Assembly (NCBI RefSeq): GCF_018448935.1
Contig: NZ_RCWC01000014.1
Span: forward strand, 35,490 to 99,489
Source of the DNA: Photorhabdus noenieputensis
GTDB taxonomy: Bacteria > Pseudomonadota > Gammaproteobacteria > Enterobacterales > Enterobacteriaceae
Length of the DNA: 64,000 bases
Reading direction: 5' to 3'
Below are positions 11,595 to 19,596 of the stretch, piece by piece. The notes under the pieces are model-generated. The model had not been told where the DNA came from. It ran no database searches and saw only the letters and a list, made by a program, of their open reading frames with translations. Numbering within the stretch: the stretch's first letter is position 1; every line of letters starts with the position of its first letter. The position numbers were made by a program, and so were the translations under genes.

Positions 11595-11942
11595 ATGATT
11601 ATACTGACTCAGGAACAATTCGATAAAATTATTGATGCAGAGGACAATGCTTATATTGAAAAAATCAGGCAATGCATTTTGTCAGAACATGCCGACTTGG
11701 TTGTGCATGAGGATGAGAAAAATTTGCATAAGCGGCTTAAAGAAGCCTATCGGTATTTAATCGAAGACCTGGGCTTTAAAGATAAAAAGCTGATTAAATC
11801 ATACCTTTATTTAACGGCATTTAATCTTAATTTCCACGGTGTACCAGAAATCAAAAATGCCCTTGAAGCAGGAGAAAACCCGGAACAACAATACAAAGAT
11901 ATCTTGAGAATAATAGATAAATTGTTGAAAAGGAGCAATTAA
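11595..11942 (+). CDS. Small acidic helical protein preceding a Tox-REase-5 toxin
   Basis: A 115-aa predicted all-helical cytoplasmic protein, starting at an ATG with AAGGAG upstream. It begins MIILTQEQFDKIIDAEDNAY and is rich in charged residues; no catalytic motif is visible. It ends one base before the toxin gene, so the two are translationally linked. In Pseudomonas the Tox-REase-5 effector TseT is preceded by a small co-chaperone gene needed for loading on the T6SS spike. Size and position fit that role here, but this is inferred from position only and no sequence match was established. Confidence 0.6.
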   Translation: MIILTQEQFDKIIDAEDNAYIEKIRQCILSEHADLVVHEDEKNLHKRLKEAYRYLIEDLGFKDKKLIKSYLYLTAFNLNFHGVPEIKNALEAGENPEQQYKDILRIIDKLLKRSN

Positions 11943-11943
11943 C

Positions 11944-12552
11944 ATGCCTTTACCTCTGTTAGTCCCGGCAGCCCTGACTGCTGCCGAATATGCGGCATCA
12001 GCCCTTGCGGGCATATTGGTTGGCGTTGGTGTGGGCCTCGGCGTTACGGAAATGACAAAAGACAAGGATGATGAAAAAGAGCAAGAGGAAGCCCGAACGG
12101 ATGTAAGCAGTACAACAAGGGAAGAATGCAAGGCTTGCCCCGCCATTGAGAAAGTGAGTCCCAGTTGGGAAAGCACCAGTTCATATTCACAGGTTACCCT
12201 TGATTATCAACTCCAGATAGCCAAAACCGTTTACAAACCGGACGTAAAACTCATACAGGTATGGGAATGTCTGGGGGTCAGTTTTGATGGCTGGCGACCA
12301 AAAGCATGCCTGTTTCTGGAATCCAAAGCGAAATATGATCAGTTTTTTAGGAAGGGAAAGCCAATGGAGTGGTGGACGGGAGATCAATCTATGATAAAGC
12401 AAGCTAGTAGACAACAAGAAGTATGTACTTCATTGAATGGCATTCCACGCGCCCACTGGCATTTTATGGAACCTATGAGTGCAACTTACTATTCGAAAGA
12501 ATTCTCTGGGCATCCCAACGTTAAAGTATTTCTCACCCCTTTAATTAAATAG
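11944..12552 (+). CDS. Tox-REase-5 domain toxin, probable T6SS effector
   Basis: A 202-aa protein. Residues 1-35 form a hydrophobic, Ala/Gly-rich segment (AASALAGILVGVGVGLGVTE), followed by a charged linker. From about residue 58 comes the restriction-endonuclease-fold toxin 5 pattern: CKACPAIEKVSPSWESTSSY, VTLDYQLQIAKTVY, VWECLGVSFDGWRP, FLESKAKYDQFF, SMIKQASRQQEVC, then AHWHFMEPMSATYYSKEF. The FDGW...E-S-K part is consistent with a D...E-x-K nuclease core. Ribosome site AAGGAG. The toxin would cut DNA in neighbouring cells. No PAAR, VgrG or Rhs module is attached or adjacent, so delivery must use components encoded elsewhere. Three immunity genes follow directly. Confidence 0.85.
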   Translation: MPLPLLVPAALTAAEYAASALAGILVGVGVGLGVTEMTKDKDDEKEQEEARTDVSSTTREECKACPAIEKVSPSWESTSSYSQVTLDYQLQIAKTVYKPDVKLIQVWECLGVSFDGWRPKACLFLESKAKYDQFFRKGKPMEWWTGDQSMIKQASRQQEVCTSLNGIPRAHWHFMEPMSATYYSKEFSGHPNVKVFLTPLIK

Positions 12553-12564
12553 ACGAGGTAATAA

Positions 12565-13287
12565 ATGGCTATTTTATCACTAGAAATAGAACTGTATTTT
12601 GACTGGAAAGAATCGTTGACTCCACAAATGGCACTCACTGATTTGTATAAGATAACGCAACAGATTGATCTATTCTTTGGATATCACAAGACTTGGTTTC
12701 TTCCCGGACACTCCCGTAAACAGGCATTAGAACACACCGCCTTTGATGAACAAGGGGCAACGAAAAAGGTAATAGAGGCATTTGAGAAGGATTATAAGGA
12801 AATACCACCTTTTATTGTCCAAAAAATCTGGGATGGTGAAGATGATGACCTTGCCTGTTCTATATCCTACAGAAACTACCGTAGTGACAGGTTAGGACAA
12901 ACCAAAATAAGAATAGATCTCAACATTGATGAAAAAGAGTTTCAATTTTCACGGTTAATTGATTTTATTACCTTTTTGGTTTTCAGCCGTAATACCCCCT
13001 ACATTATGGTGGAAACTAACGGCTATACCTTGAAACGAAATCAGGTATTTCCCGACAGGTTAAGTGCAGGTTGGATGATTTATTTACCCTTCGTTATAGA
13101 CCCCTCATTGTTACCAATGGCAGATGAAATCTTGCCTATTGCCAATGATAAAGAACAATTGGGGACATTAATTATCACCAAACAAGGCATTTTTGACGGC
13201 GAAAATCAGGATGATATTGATAAAGCCAATGATATTGAAATTCAGTTGTTGAATTTGGGATTACTGCCATTAATTACTGAGGTTTAA
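12565..13287 (+). CDS. Imm52-like immunity protein, copy 1
   Basis: A 240-aa cytoplasmic protein starting 13 bases after the toxin, with GAGGTAATAA before the ATG. This is the size and position of the Imm52 family, which accompanies Tox-REase-5 toxins. It contains IWDGEDDDLACSISYRNYRS and YIMVETNGYTLKRNQVFPDR. The first of three tandem paralogues, and the only one directly coupled to the toxin, so it is the likeliest cognate immunity. The N-terminal half differs from the other two at many positions (for example FGYHKTWFLPGHSRKQALEH). Confidence 0.8.
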   Translation: MAILSLEIELYFDWKESLTPQMALTDLYKITQQIDLFFGYHKTWFLPGHSRKQALEHTAFDEQGATKKVIEAFEKDYKEIPPFIVQKIWDGEDDDLACSISYRNYRSDRLGQTKIRIDLNIDEKEFQFSRLIDFITFLVFSRNTPYIMVETNGYTLKRNQVFPDRLSAGWMIYLPFVIDPSLLPMADEILPIANDKEQLGTLIITKQGIFDGENQDDIDKANDIEIQLLNLGLLPLITEV

Positions 13288-13347
13288 TCGCTGCTCTTAT
13301 CAGGGCGGTATTTCACACCCCTTTATTTGGATAATGCGAGGTAATAA

Positions 13348-14070
13348 ATGGCTATTTTATCGACAAAAATAAAGTTGTATTTTGACCTGAAAGAATCTTT
13401 GACTCCTCAAGTGGCACTGGCTGATTTGTATAAGATAACACAACAGATTGACCAACTCTTCGGGCGTCAAAAAAACTGGTATTTGACAGGTCATACTCGT
13501 AAGGAAGCATTGGAACACCTCGTTTTTGAAGGGGACCACCCGACGGAAAAAGCGGTTCAGGTGTTTGAAGAAAGTTACAAAGAAGATTTTCCTTTTATAG
13601 GAAAACAAATCTGGGATGGTGAAGTTGATGACCTTGCCTGTTCCCTATTTTATGAGAACTATCGTATTGATAGACTAGGGCAAACTAAAATAACAATAAG
13701 ACTCAATATTGACGAAAAGGCGTTTCAATTTTCACGGTTGATTGATTTTATTACCTTTTTAGTTCTCAGCCGTAATGCTCCCTACATTATGGTGGAAACT
13801 AACGGCTATACCTTGAAACGAAATCAGGTATTCCCCGACAGGTTAAGTGCAGGTTGGATGATTTATTTACCCTTCGTTATAGACCCCTCATTGTTACCAA
13901 TGGCAGATGAAATCTTGCCTATTGCCAATGATAAAGAGCAATTGGGCACATTAATCATCACCAAAAAAGGCATTTTTAACGGTGAAAATCAGGACGATAT
14001 TGATAAAGCCAATGATGTTGAAATTCAGTTATTGAATTTGGGATTACTGCCATTAATCACTGAGGTTTAA
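13348..14070 (+). CDS. Imm52-like immunity protein, copy 2
   Basis: A 240-aa paralogue of the preceding gene, with its own GAGGTAATAA ribosome site. The N-terminal region is clearly diverged (FGRQKNWYLTGHTRKEALEH), while residues from about 137 onward (LIDFITFLVLSRNAPYIMVE to LPLITEV) are nearly identical to copies 1 and 3. The spacer before it (TTATCAGGGCGGTA, then CCCCTTTATTTGGATA) is repeated before copy 3, so the duplicated unit includes the spacer. It may protect against related toxins carried by other strains. Confidence 0.78.
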   Translation: MAILSTKIKLYFDLKESLTPQVALADLYKITQQIDQLFGRQKNWYLTGHTRKEALEHLVFEGDHPTEKAVQVFEESYKEDFPFIGKQIWDGEVDDLACSLFYENYRIDRLGQTKITIRLNIDEKAFQFSRLIDFITFLVLSRNAPYIMVETNGYTLKRNQVFPDRLSAGWMIYLPFVIDPSLLPMADEILPIANDKEQLGTLIITKKGIFNGENQDDIDKANDVEIQLLNLGLLPLITEV

Positions 14071-14129
14071 TGCTGCCCTTATCAGGGCAGTACTTTACCC
14101 CCCTTTATTTGGATAGTACGAGGTAATGC

Positions 14130-14852
14130 ATGGCTATTTTATCACCAGAAATAGAGTTGTATTTTGACCGGCAAGAACCCTTAACTCCCGAAATAGTATT
14201 GGTTGATTTGTATCGAATTACTCAGCAAATCGATCACTTTTTTGTCCGTCATAAAACCTGGTTTTTGACTGGACACACTCGTAAGGAAGCATTAGAGCAT
14301 CCTGTTTTTGAAGGACAGCATCCAACGAAAAAAGCAGTTCAGGTATTCGAAAAAAATTACAAAGAAAATTTTCCTTTTATGGGAAAAAGTATTTGGGATG
14401 GTGAAGATGATGATCTTGCCTGTTCCCTATTTTATGAGAGCTATCGTAGTGACAGGTTAGGACAAACTAATATAACAATAAGACTCAATATTAACGAAAA
14501 AGATTTTCAGTTTTCACGGTTGATTGATTTTATTACCTTTTTGGTTTTCAGCCGTAATACCCCCTACATTATGGTGGAAACTAACGGTTATACCTTGAAA
14601 CGAAATCAGGTATTTCCCGACAGGTTAAGTGCAGGCTGGATGATTTATTTACCCTTCGTTATAGACCGCTCATTGTTACCAATGGCAGATAAAATCTTGC
14701 CTATCGCCAATGATAAAGAGCAATTGGGCACATTAATCATCACCAAAAAAGGCATTTTTGACGGTGAAAATCAGGACGATATTGATAAAGCCAATGATGT
14801 TGAAATTCAGTTGTTAAATCTGGGATTACTACCATTAATTACTGAGGTTTAA
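14130..14852 (+). CDS. Imm52-like immunity protein, copy 3
   Basis: Third 240-aa paralogue, most like copy 2 in the N-terminal half (WFLTGHTRKEALEHPVFEG) and nearly identical to both in the C-terminal 100 residues. Small changes in the conserved half include DRSLLPMADKILP for DPSLLPMADEILP. Ribosome site GAGGTAATGC. Followed by a hairpin terminator. Confidence 0.78.
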   Translation: MAILSPEIELYFDRQEPLTPEIVLVDLYRITQQIDHFFVRHKTWFLTGHTRKEALEHPVFEGQHPTKKAVQVFEKNYKENFPFMGKSIWDGEDDDLACSLFYESYRSDRLGQTNITIRLNINEKDFQFSRLIDFITFLVFSRNTPYIMVETNGYTLKRNQVFPDRLSAGWMIYLPFVIDRSLLPMADKILPIANDKEQLGTLIITKKGIFDGENQDDIDKANDVEIQLLNLGLLPLITEV

Positions 14853-14944
14853 CGGCGACGAGATAATTTTCTATTCTTCATCATTCTTTTGATATTTTTT
14901 CGTGAATCAGCGCCACTTTCCATTTCTGCTTTTTTCGTGCTGAT

Positions 14945-14965
14945 AACAGCCCCCTTGGGCTGTTT
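14945..14965 (+). terminator. Terminator of the toxin/immunity operon
   Basis: AACAGCCC (14945-14952) pairs with GGGCTGTT (14957-14964), followed by a short T-run. It lies 93 bases after the last immunity gene. Confidence 0.65.
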
Positions 14966-15020
14966 GCCATCCCTTTACTCAAAAAAATAAAAATTCCAGC
15001 TTTCATGCCACTCTTTCCGA

Positions 15021-15800
15021 TTACTGTTTCTTAACTTGTTGCCACATTTGTTCCATTTCTTCCAATGTCGCAGCTTCCAAGGTGTGGCCTTGGTTCAGGA
15101 TCTGCTTTTCTACTTCTCTAAATCGATTCTCAAACTTATTACATGCTTTTTGCAACGCAATTTCCGGTTTGTATCCGAGATGGCGAGATAAATTCACAAC
15201 AGCAAACAATAAATCACCAATCTCTTCTTCCAAATGCTGTTGATCAACCACCGCCTGATAAGCCTCATCCATCACTTCGTCGATCTCTTCATAAACTTTG
15301 TCCAGCACCGGCCCCAAAGTATCCCAGTCAAAGCCAACCGCAGCACAACGCTTCTGTATTTTATACGCTTTCATCAACGCAGGCAGACTTGCCGGAATGT
15401 CATCAAGGACCGAATGTAGATCTTTTTGCGCTCTTTCCTGCGCCTTACGTTTTTCCCAACCACTGATAGCCACATCACTGCTGATATCCTGCTGCTGACC
15501 GAAAATATGTGGATGGCGGCGCTCCAACTTGTCGCTAATCGCATCGCAGATATCATCAAAATCAAACAACTGTTGCTCTTTGCCCATTTCAGCATAGAAC
15601 ACCACCTGAAATAATAGATCGCCCAACTCTTCTTTTAGATCAGAAAAATCACCCCGTTCAATGGCATCAATGACTTCATAAGTCTCTTCTAATGTATAAG
15701 GCGCGATGGTTTTGAATGTCTGTTGTTTATCCCAAGGACATCCCTGTTGAGGATGGCGCAACTGCGCCATAATCTCTAATAACCGTTTTATACCCGTCAT
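15021..15800 (-). CDS. mazG: Nucleoside triphosphate pyrophosphohydrolase MazG
   Basis: A 259-aa all-helical enzyme that hydrolyses (d)NTPs to monophosphate and pyrophosphate and is linked to ppGpp control next to relA. Two MazG repeats: CPWDKQQTFKTIAPYTLEET with EELGDLLFQVVFYAEMG, and VYEEIDEVMDEAYQA with EEIGDLLFAVVNLSRHLG (the E-x-x-E and E-x-x-D metal ligands). The N-terminus MTGIKRLLEIM aligns without gaps to E. coli MNQIDRLLTIM. The first four codons (ATG ACG GGT ATA) are the terminal bases of ERIC element 3, so the repeat supplies start codon and ribosome site. Confidence 0.95.
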   Translation of the reverse strand: MTGIKRLLEIMAQLRHPQQGCPWDKQQTFKTIAPYTLEETYEVIDAIERGDFSDLKEELGDLLFQVVFYAEMGKEQQLFDFDDICDAISDKLERRHPHIFGQQQDISSDVAISGWEKRKAQERAQKDLHSVLDDIPASLPALMKAYKIQKRCAAVGFDWDTLGPVLDKVYEEIDEVMDEAYQAVVDQQHLEEEIGDLLFAVVNLSRHLGYKPEIALQKACNKFENRFREVEKQILNQGHTLEAATLEEMEQMWQQVKKQ

Positions 15801-15914
15801 CTTTCAAGTTTCCTCTTTATTGGCTGCACTCGCTCACCCGGTCACATAGTTCGCTATGCTCCCGGGGATTCTCTCCCTTGCCGTCGCGATGCAGTTTGAA
15901 ATCCATAGGGTATA
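15789..15914 (-). repeat. ERIC element 3, overlapping the mazG start
   Basis: A 126-bp ERIC with TATACCCGTCAT at 15789-15800 and CATAGGGTATA at its right end. Read on the minus strand, its end AGAGGAAACTTGAAAG-ATG-ACGGGTATA provides a GAGG site about eleven bases before the mazG ATG, plus the first four codons. It occupies most of the 153-base gap between relA and mazG. Confidence 0.95.
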
Positions 15915-15953
15915 TAGCAAATGATTTCATTTTTTATCCAAATTTTCCCACGG

Positions 15954-18185
15954 TCAGTTGCCATGAAGACGTTTGGCTTCAATAACATCCGGTAATTGAT
16001 TGATTTTCGCTAAGATCCGCCCCAGTACTTGCAGGTTATAAATCTCAATATTCATGTCAATGGTGGCAATCTGCTGTTTTATATCACTGCGGCTACTCAC
16101 CCCAAGCACATTCACTTTCTCATTAGCCAAGATCGTGGTGATATCACGCAATAATCCACTGCGATCGTTCGCAACAACACGCACAATCAGTGAGTAACCA
16201 CTGGAATAGCTCTCTCCCCAAACCGCATCTACTACCCTTTCCGGCGCATTTGCCTGCAACTCCGCCAGTTGTTCACAATCAACCCAATGGATAGAAATCC
16301 CTCGGCCACGAGTGATAAAGCCGACAATCTCATCGCCGGGAATGGGCTGGCAGCAACGGGCAATGTGATGCATCAAATTACCCACACCTTCTACCACAAT
16401 CCGCCCGTCATCTTTAGCAGAACTACGCTGTGGGTGTGATTTACTCTCTAAATTGCGAAGCGCTTCCCGATCTGCATCCTCTGCGGTGGTTTTCTTAAGT
16501 TTGCTTTGTAAGAAATTGACCAACTGGTTAATACGGATATCACCAACCCCAATTCCCGCCAGTACTTCATCAAGTGTATGGACGTTATAACGGGCAATAA
16601 GCAGCTTTTCCGCCTCTTTTAGGCTGATATCCAAGTGTTCCAGTTCGTTATCCAACATCTGACGACCAGCGATAATGTTTTTATCCCGATCCTGTTTGCG
16701 GAACCAGTTATGGATTTTCGCCCGACCGCGGCTTGTGGTGACATATCCCAGGTTTGGATTTAACCAATCACGACTTGGGTTCGGGTGTTTCTGTGTGATG
16801 ATTTCAATCTGATCGCCCATTTGCAATTGATAGCTAAATGGCACAATGCGACCACTGATTTTCGCCCCAATACAACGATGTCCCACATCGCTGTGAATAT
16901 GGTAAGCAAAATCCAGCGGCGTAGAACCGGTAGGGAGATCAATAACATCGCCTTTCGGTGTAAATACATATACCCGATCATCAAACACCTGACTGCGAAC
17001 TTCATCCAGCATTTCACCAGAATCAGCCATCTCTTCCTGCCATGCGATCAGTTTACGCAGCCATGCAATGCGCCCTTCATATCCGGCACGACTACCCGCC
17101 ACTGCCCCCTCTTTATATTTCCAGTGGGCGGCGATTCCCAATTCTGCATCTTCATGCATCTGACGGGTACGGATCTGAATTTCCAATGTCTTACCACTTG
17201 GCCCAAGCACTACGGTATGAATGGATTGATAGCCATTCGGCTTCGGATTAGCAACATAATCATCAAATTCATCCGGCAAATGACGATAGTGAGTATGCAC
17301 TATCCCCAGAGCCGCGTAACAATCCTGCAAACGCTCGACCACAATCCGCACAGCCCGAACATCAAACAGTTCATCAAATGCCAGTGATTTTTTCTGCATT
17401 TTGCGCCAAATGCTGTAGATATGTTTAGGACGCCCATATATCTCAGTAGTGACGCCCTCCTTGAACATATGCTTGCGTAATGTATTGACAAAATGATCAA
17501 TATACTGCTCACGATCAATGCGGCGTTCATGCAGTAATTTCGCAATTTTTTTATATTCATCAGGATGGAGATAACGGAAGCAATAATCCTCAAGTTCCCA
17601 TTTAAGTTGACCAATGCCTAGTCGGTTAGCGAGCGGCGCATAAATGTTGGAACACTCTTTCGCAGCCAGTACACGCTCATCTTCAGTCGCCTCTTTAACT
17701 TCCCGCAAATGGGCAATCCGCTCTGCCAATTTGATAATGACACAACGAAAATCTTCCACCATTGCCAGTAGCATCCGGCGAACATTATCAACCTGTACAG
17801 AGCAGATTGAGTCGTGATGAGTGGCTTTTAAGTGGCGAATGGCGTCCATTTCCATAACACCTTTCACCAGATTGGTAATCACACTACCAAACGCCTCAGT
17901 GACGGTTTGATCGTCAAGTAATTTAGCATCCACCAACGGGAACAGTAGCGCAGCACGCATACTGTCATTATCCATACTCAGCGTAGAGAGGATCTCAACC
18001 ATCTCTACGCCACGCCATAACAGAAGTTCTGAATCAGGATGATTTTGCGCTTTTTCGTGACAATAACGCCAGGTTTCGGCTAATTTCTCACCCAATTGAA
18101 GATTCGCTACATTTAAACTAGCGATCCACCTGTTTACTGCAAACTCTCCCGCAGGGGTTAAATGCGCACTTCTTACCGCAACCAT
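15954..18185 (-). CDS. relA: GTP pyrophosphokinase RelA ((p)ppGpp synthetase I)
   Basis: A 743-aa ribosome-associated stringent-response enzyme, close in length to E. coli RelA. The N-terminal HD hydrolase-like domain lacks the His-Asp pair (LLFPLVDAKLL), as in monofunctional RelA. The synthetase domain has YGRPKHIYSIWRKMQKK, DELFDVRAVRI and the RelA-class acidic motif in LPDEFDDYVANPKPNGYQS. It is followed by a TGS domain (VYVFTPKGDVIDLPTGSTPL), the zinc-finger region (RCCQPIPGDEIVGF) and a C-terminal ACT domain (VVANDRSGLLRDITTILAN). Start ATG 18185 with GGGAGAG upstream. rlmD lies 41 bases upstream, the enterobacterial order. Confidence 0.98.
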   Translation of the reverse strand: MVAVRSAHLTPAGEFAVNRWIASLNVANLQLGEKLAETWRYCHEKAQNHPDSELLLWRGVEMVEILSTLSMDNDSMRAALLFPLVDAKLLDDQTVTEAFGSVITNLVKGVMEMDAIRHLKATHHDSICSVQVDNVRRMLLAMVEDFRCVIIKLAERIAHLREVKEATEDERVLAAKECSNIYAPLANRLGIGQLKWELEDYCFRYLHPDEYKKIAKLLHERRIDREQYIDHFVNTLRKHMFKEGVTTEIYGRPKHIYSIWRKMQKKSLAFDELFDVRAVRIVVERLQDCYAALGIVHTHYRHLPDEFDDYVANPKPNGYQSIHTVVLGPSGKTLEIQIRTRQMHEDAELGIAAHWKYKEGAVAGSRAGYEGRIAWLRKLIAWQEEMADSGEMLDEVRSQVFDDRVYVFTPKGDVIDLPTGSTPLDFAYHIHSDVGHRCIGAKISGRIVPFSYQLQMGDQIEIITQKHPNPSRDWLNPNLGYVTTSRGRAKIHNWFRKQDRDKNIIAGRQMLDNELEHLDISLKEAEKLLIARYNVHTLDEVLAGIGVGDIRINQLVNFLQSKLKKTTAEDADREALRNLESKSHPQRSSAKDDGRIVVEGVGNLMHHIARCCQPIPGDEIVGFITRGRGISIHWVDCEQLAELQANAPERVVDAVWGESYSSGYSLIVRVVANDRSGLLRDITTILANEKVNVLGVSSRSDIKQQIATIDMNIEIYNLQVLGRILAKINQLPDVIEAKRLHGN

Positions 18186-18226
18186 AATCTCTCCCGACTA
18201 CTTCATAGCTTCTACCTAACCACGCT

Positions 18227-19543
18227 CTAACGACTAAATAGCACCATTGACTCCAGATGACCTGTATGCGGAAACATATCCAGCATCCGCACATTGATAA
18301 TTTGATAGCCAGCCTCAAGCAGAATCTTACTGTCCCGCGCCAATGTTGTTGGATTACAAGAGACGTAGACTACTTTTTCCGGTGCTAACTCAACAATGTG
18401 TGACATGACTCCCGCCGCACCAGTACGCGCCGGATCTAATAAGACCTTGTTAAACCCCAATTTCGCCCAGGGTTGATGATGTATGTCAGCTTCCAGGTTC
18501 TCATGGCAGAAAGATATGTTATCCAAATTATTTAATCTGGCATTATATTGCCCATTAGCTACCAGCGTGGCAACCCCTTCGACTCCGACCACAGATTGCA
18601 CTACGCGACCAATAGGTAAGGTAAAATTCCCCATTCCACAGAACAGATCGAGCACCCTGTCATTCGGTTGCAAATCGAGCCACTCTATCGCCTGAGCAAC
18701 CATTTGTTGATTCACCTGATCGTTAACCTGAATAAAATCTCTTGGACTGAAAACCAGTTTCAAGCCACCTACTTGATACCAAGGTTCCGATGGTTCATTC
18801 AGTGATTCAAGTGAGGTTTCATCCGCCGCCAGATAGACAGCAACGTTATGTTGCACGGAAAATGTGCATAGTTTCTCTTTATCCTCCCATTTCAAGGGAT
18901 CAAGATGGCGCAATATCATCAATGGACCATTATCTGCCAGCACCAATTCCACATGCCCCAACCGTTTAACCGCTTTCAAGTTATTCAGACACTGAGATAA
19001 TGGCTGCAATAATTGTTCCAACTCAGGTCGCAAAACAGGGCACTCTTTTATAGCAACTAACTCATTGGATTGATTTTGACGAAATCCCATCACCAGTTGG
19101 CGCTGTTTTATTTGATAATGTAAACCAAGCCTTGCCCTGCGCCGATAACCATATTCGGGACCAAGAATCACCGGCTTGGCAGAAACTGTTACACCCGTTT
19201 CCCGTCTTATCAGGTGTTCGAGGACGCTAGCTTTACTCTCACGTTGTAAATCAGACGCAACATGTTGTTGCTGACAACCGCCACATACTCCAAAATGCGG
19301 ACAACGGGGATTTACACGATATGGGCTGTCAGATAGACGCTTAACCAACTTTGCTTTTGCAAACTGGCGCTTCTCTTCCGTTAGTTGTACCTGTGCTTGT
19401 TCACCGGGCAATAATCCGGCGACAAAAATAGTTTTACCCTGATGGCGAGCTACGCCCTGCCCCTGGGCATCCAGATTATCAGCAGTGACTGTGATGATAT
19501 GTCGATTTACTATTCGACGATTGGGGGAATAAAATTGCACCAT
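18227..19543 (-). CDS. rlmD: 23S rRNA (uracil-1939-C5)-methyltransferase RlmD
   Basis: A 438-aa SAM- and iron-sulfur-dependent RNA methyltransferase. An N-terminal TRAM domain ([20 protein letters not shown]) is followed by the cluster-binding [14 protein letters not shown] plus a later cysteine in KECPVL. The SAM site is [16 protein letters not shown] and the catalytic cysteine lies in [14 protein letters not shown]. The start ATG 19543 has only a weak ribosome site (GTAAGAATC). It is divergent from barA across 53 bases. Confidence 0.96.
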   Translation of the reverse strand: MVQFYSPNRRIVNRHIITVTADNLDAQGQGVARHQGKTIFVAGLLPGEQAQVQLTEEKRQFAKAKLVKRLSDSPYRVNPRCPHFGVCGGCQQQHVASDLQRESKASVLEHLIRRETGVTVSAKPVILGPEYGYRRRARLGLHYQIKQRQLVMGFRQNQSNELVAIKECPVLRPELEQLLQPLSQCLNNLKAVKRLGHVELVLADNGPLMILRHLDPLKWEDKEKLCTFSVQHNVAVYLAADETSLESLNEPSEPWYQVGGLKLVFSPRDFIQVNDQVNQQMVAQAIEWLDLQPNDRVLDLFCGMGNFTLPIGRVVQSVVGVEGVATLVANGQYNARLNNLDNISFCHENLEADIHHQPWAKLGFNKVLLDPARTGAAGVMSHIVELAPEKVVYVSCNPTTLARDSKILLEAGYQIINVRMLDMFPHTGHLESMVLFSR

Positions 19544-19596
19544 GATTCTTACGGACTATGAATTATTAAGTTCTTATTTTCCCATAATGGACGATT

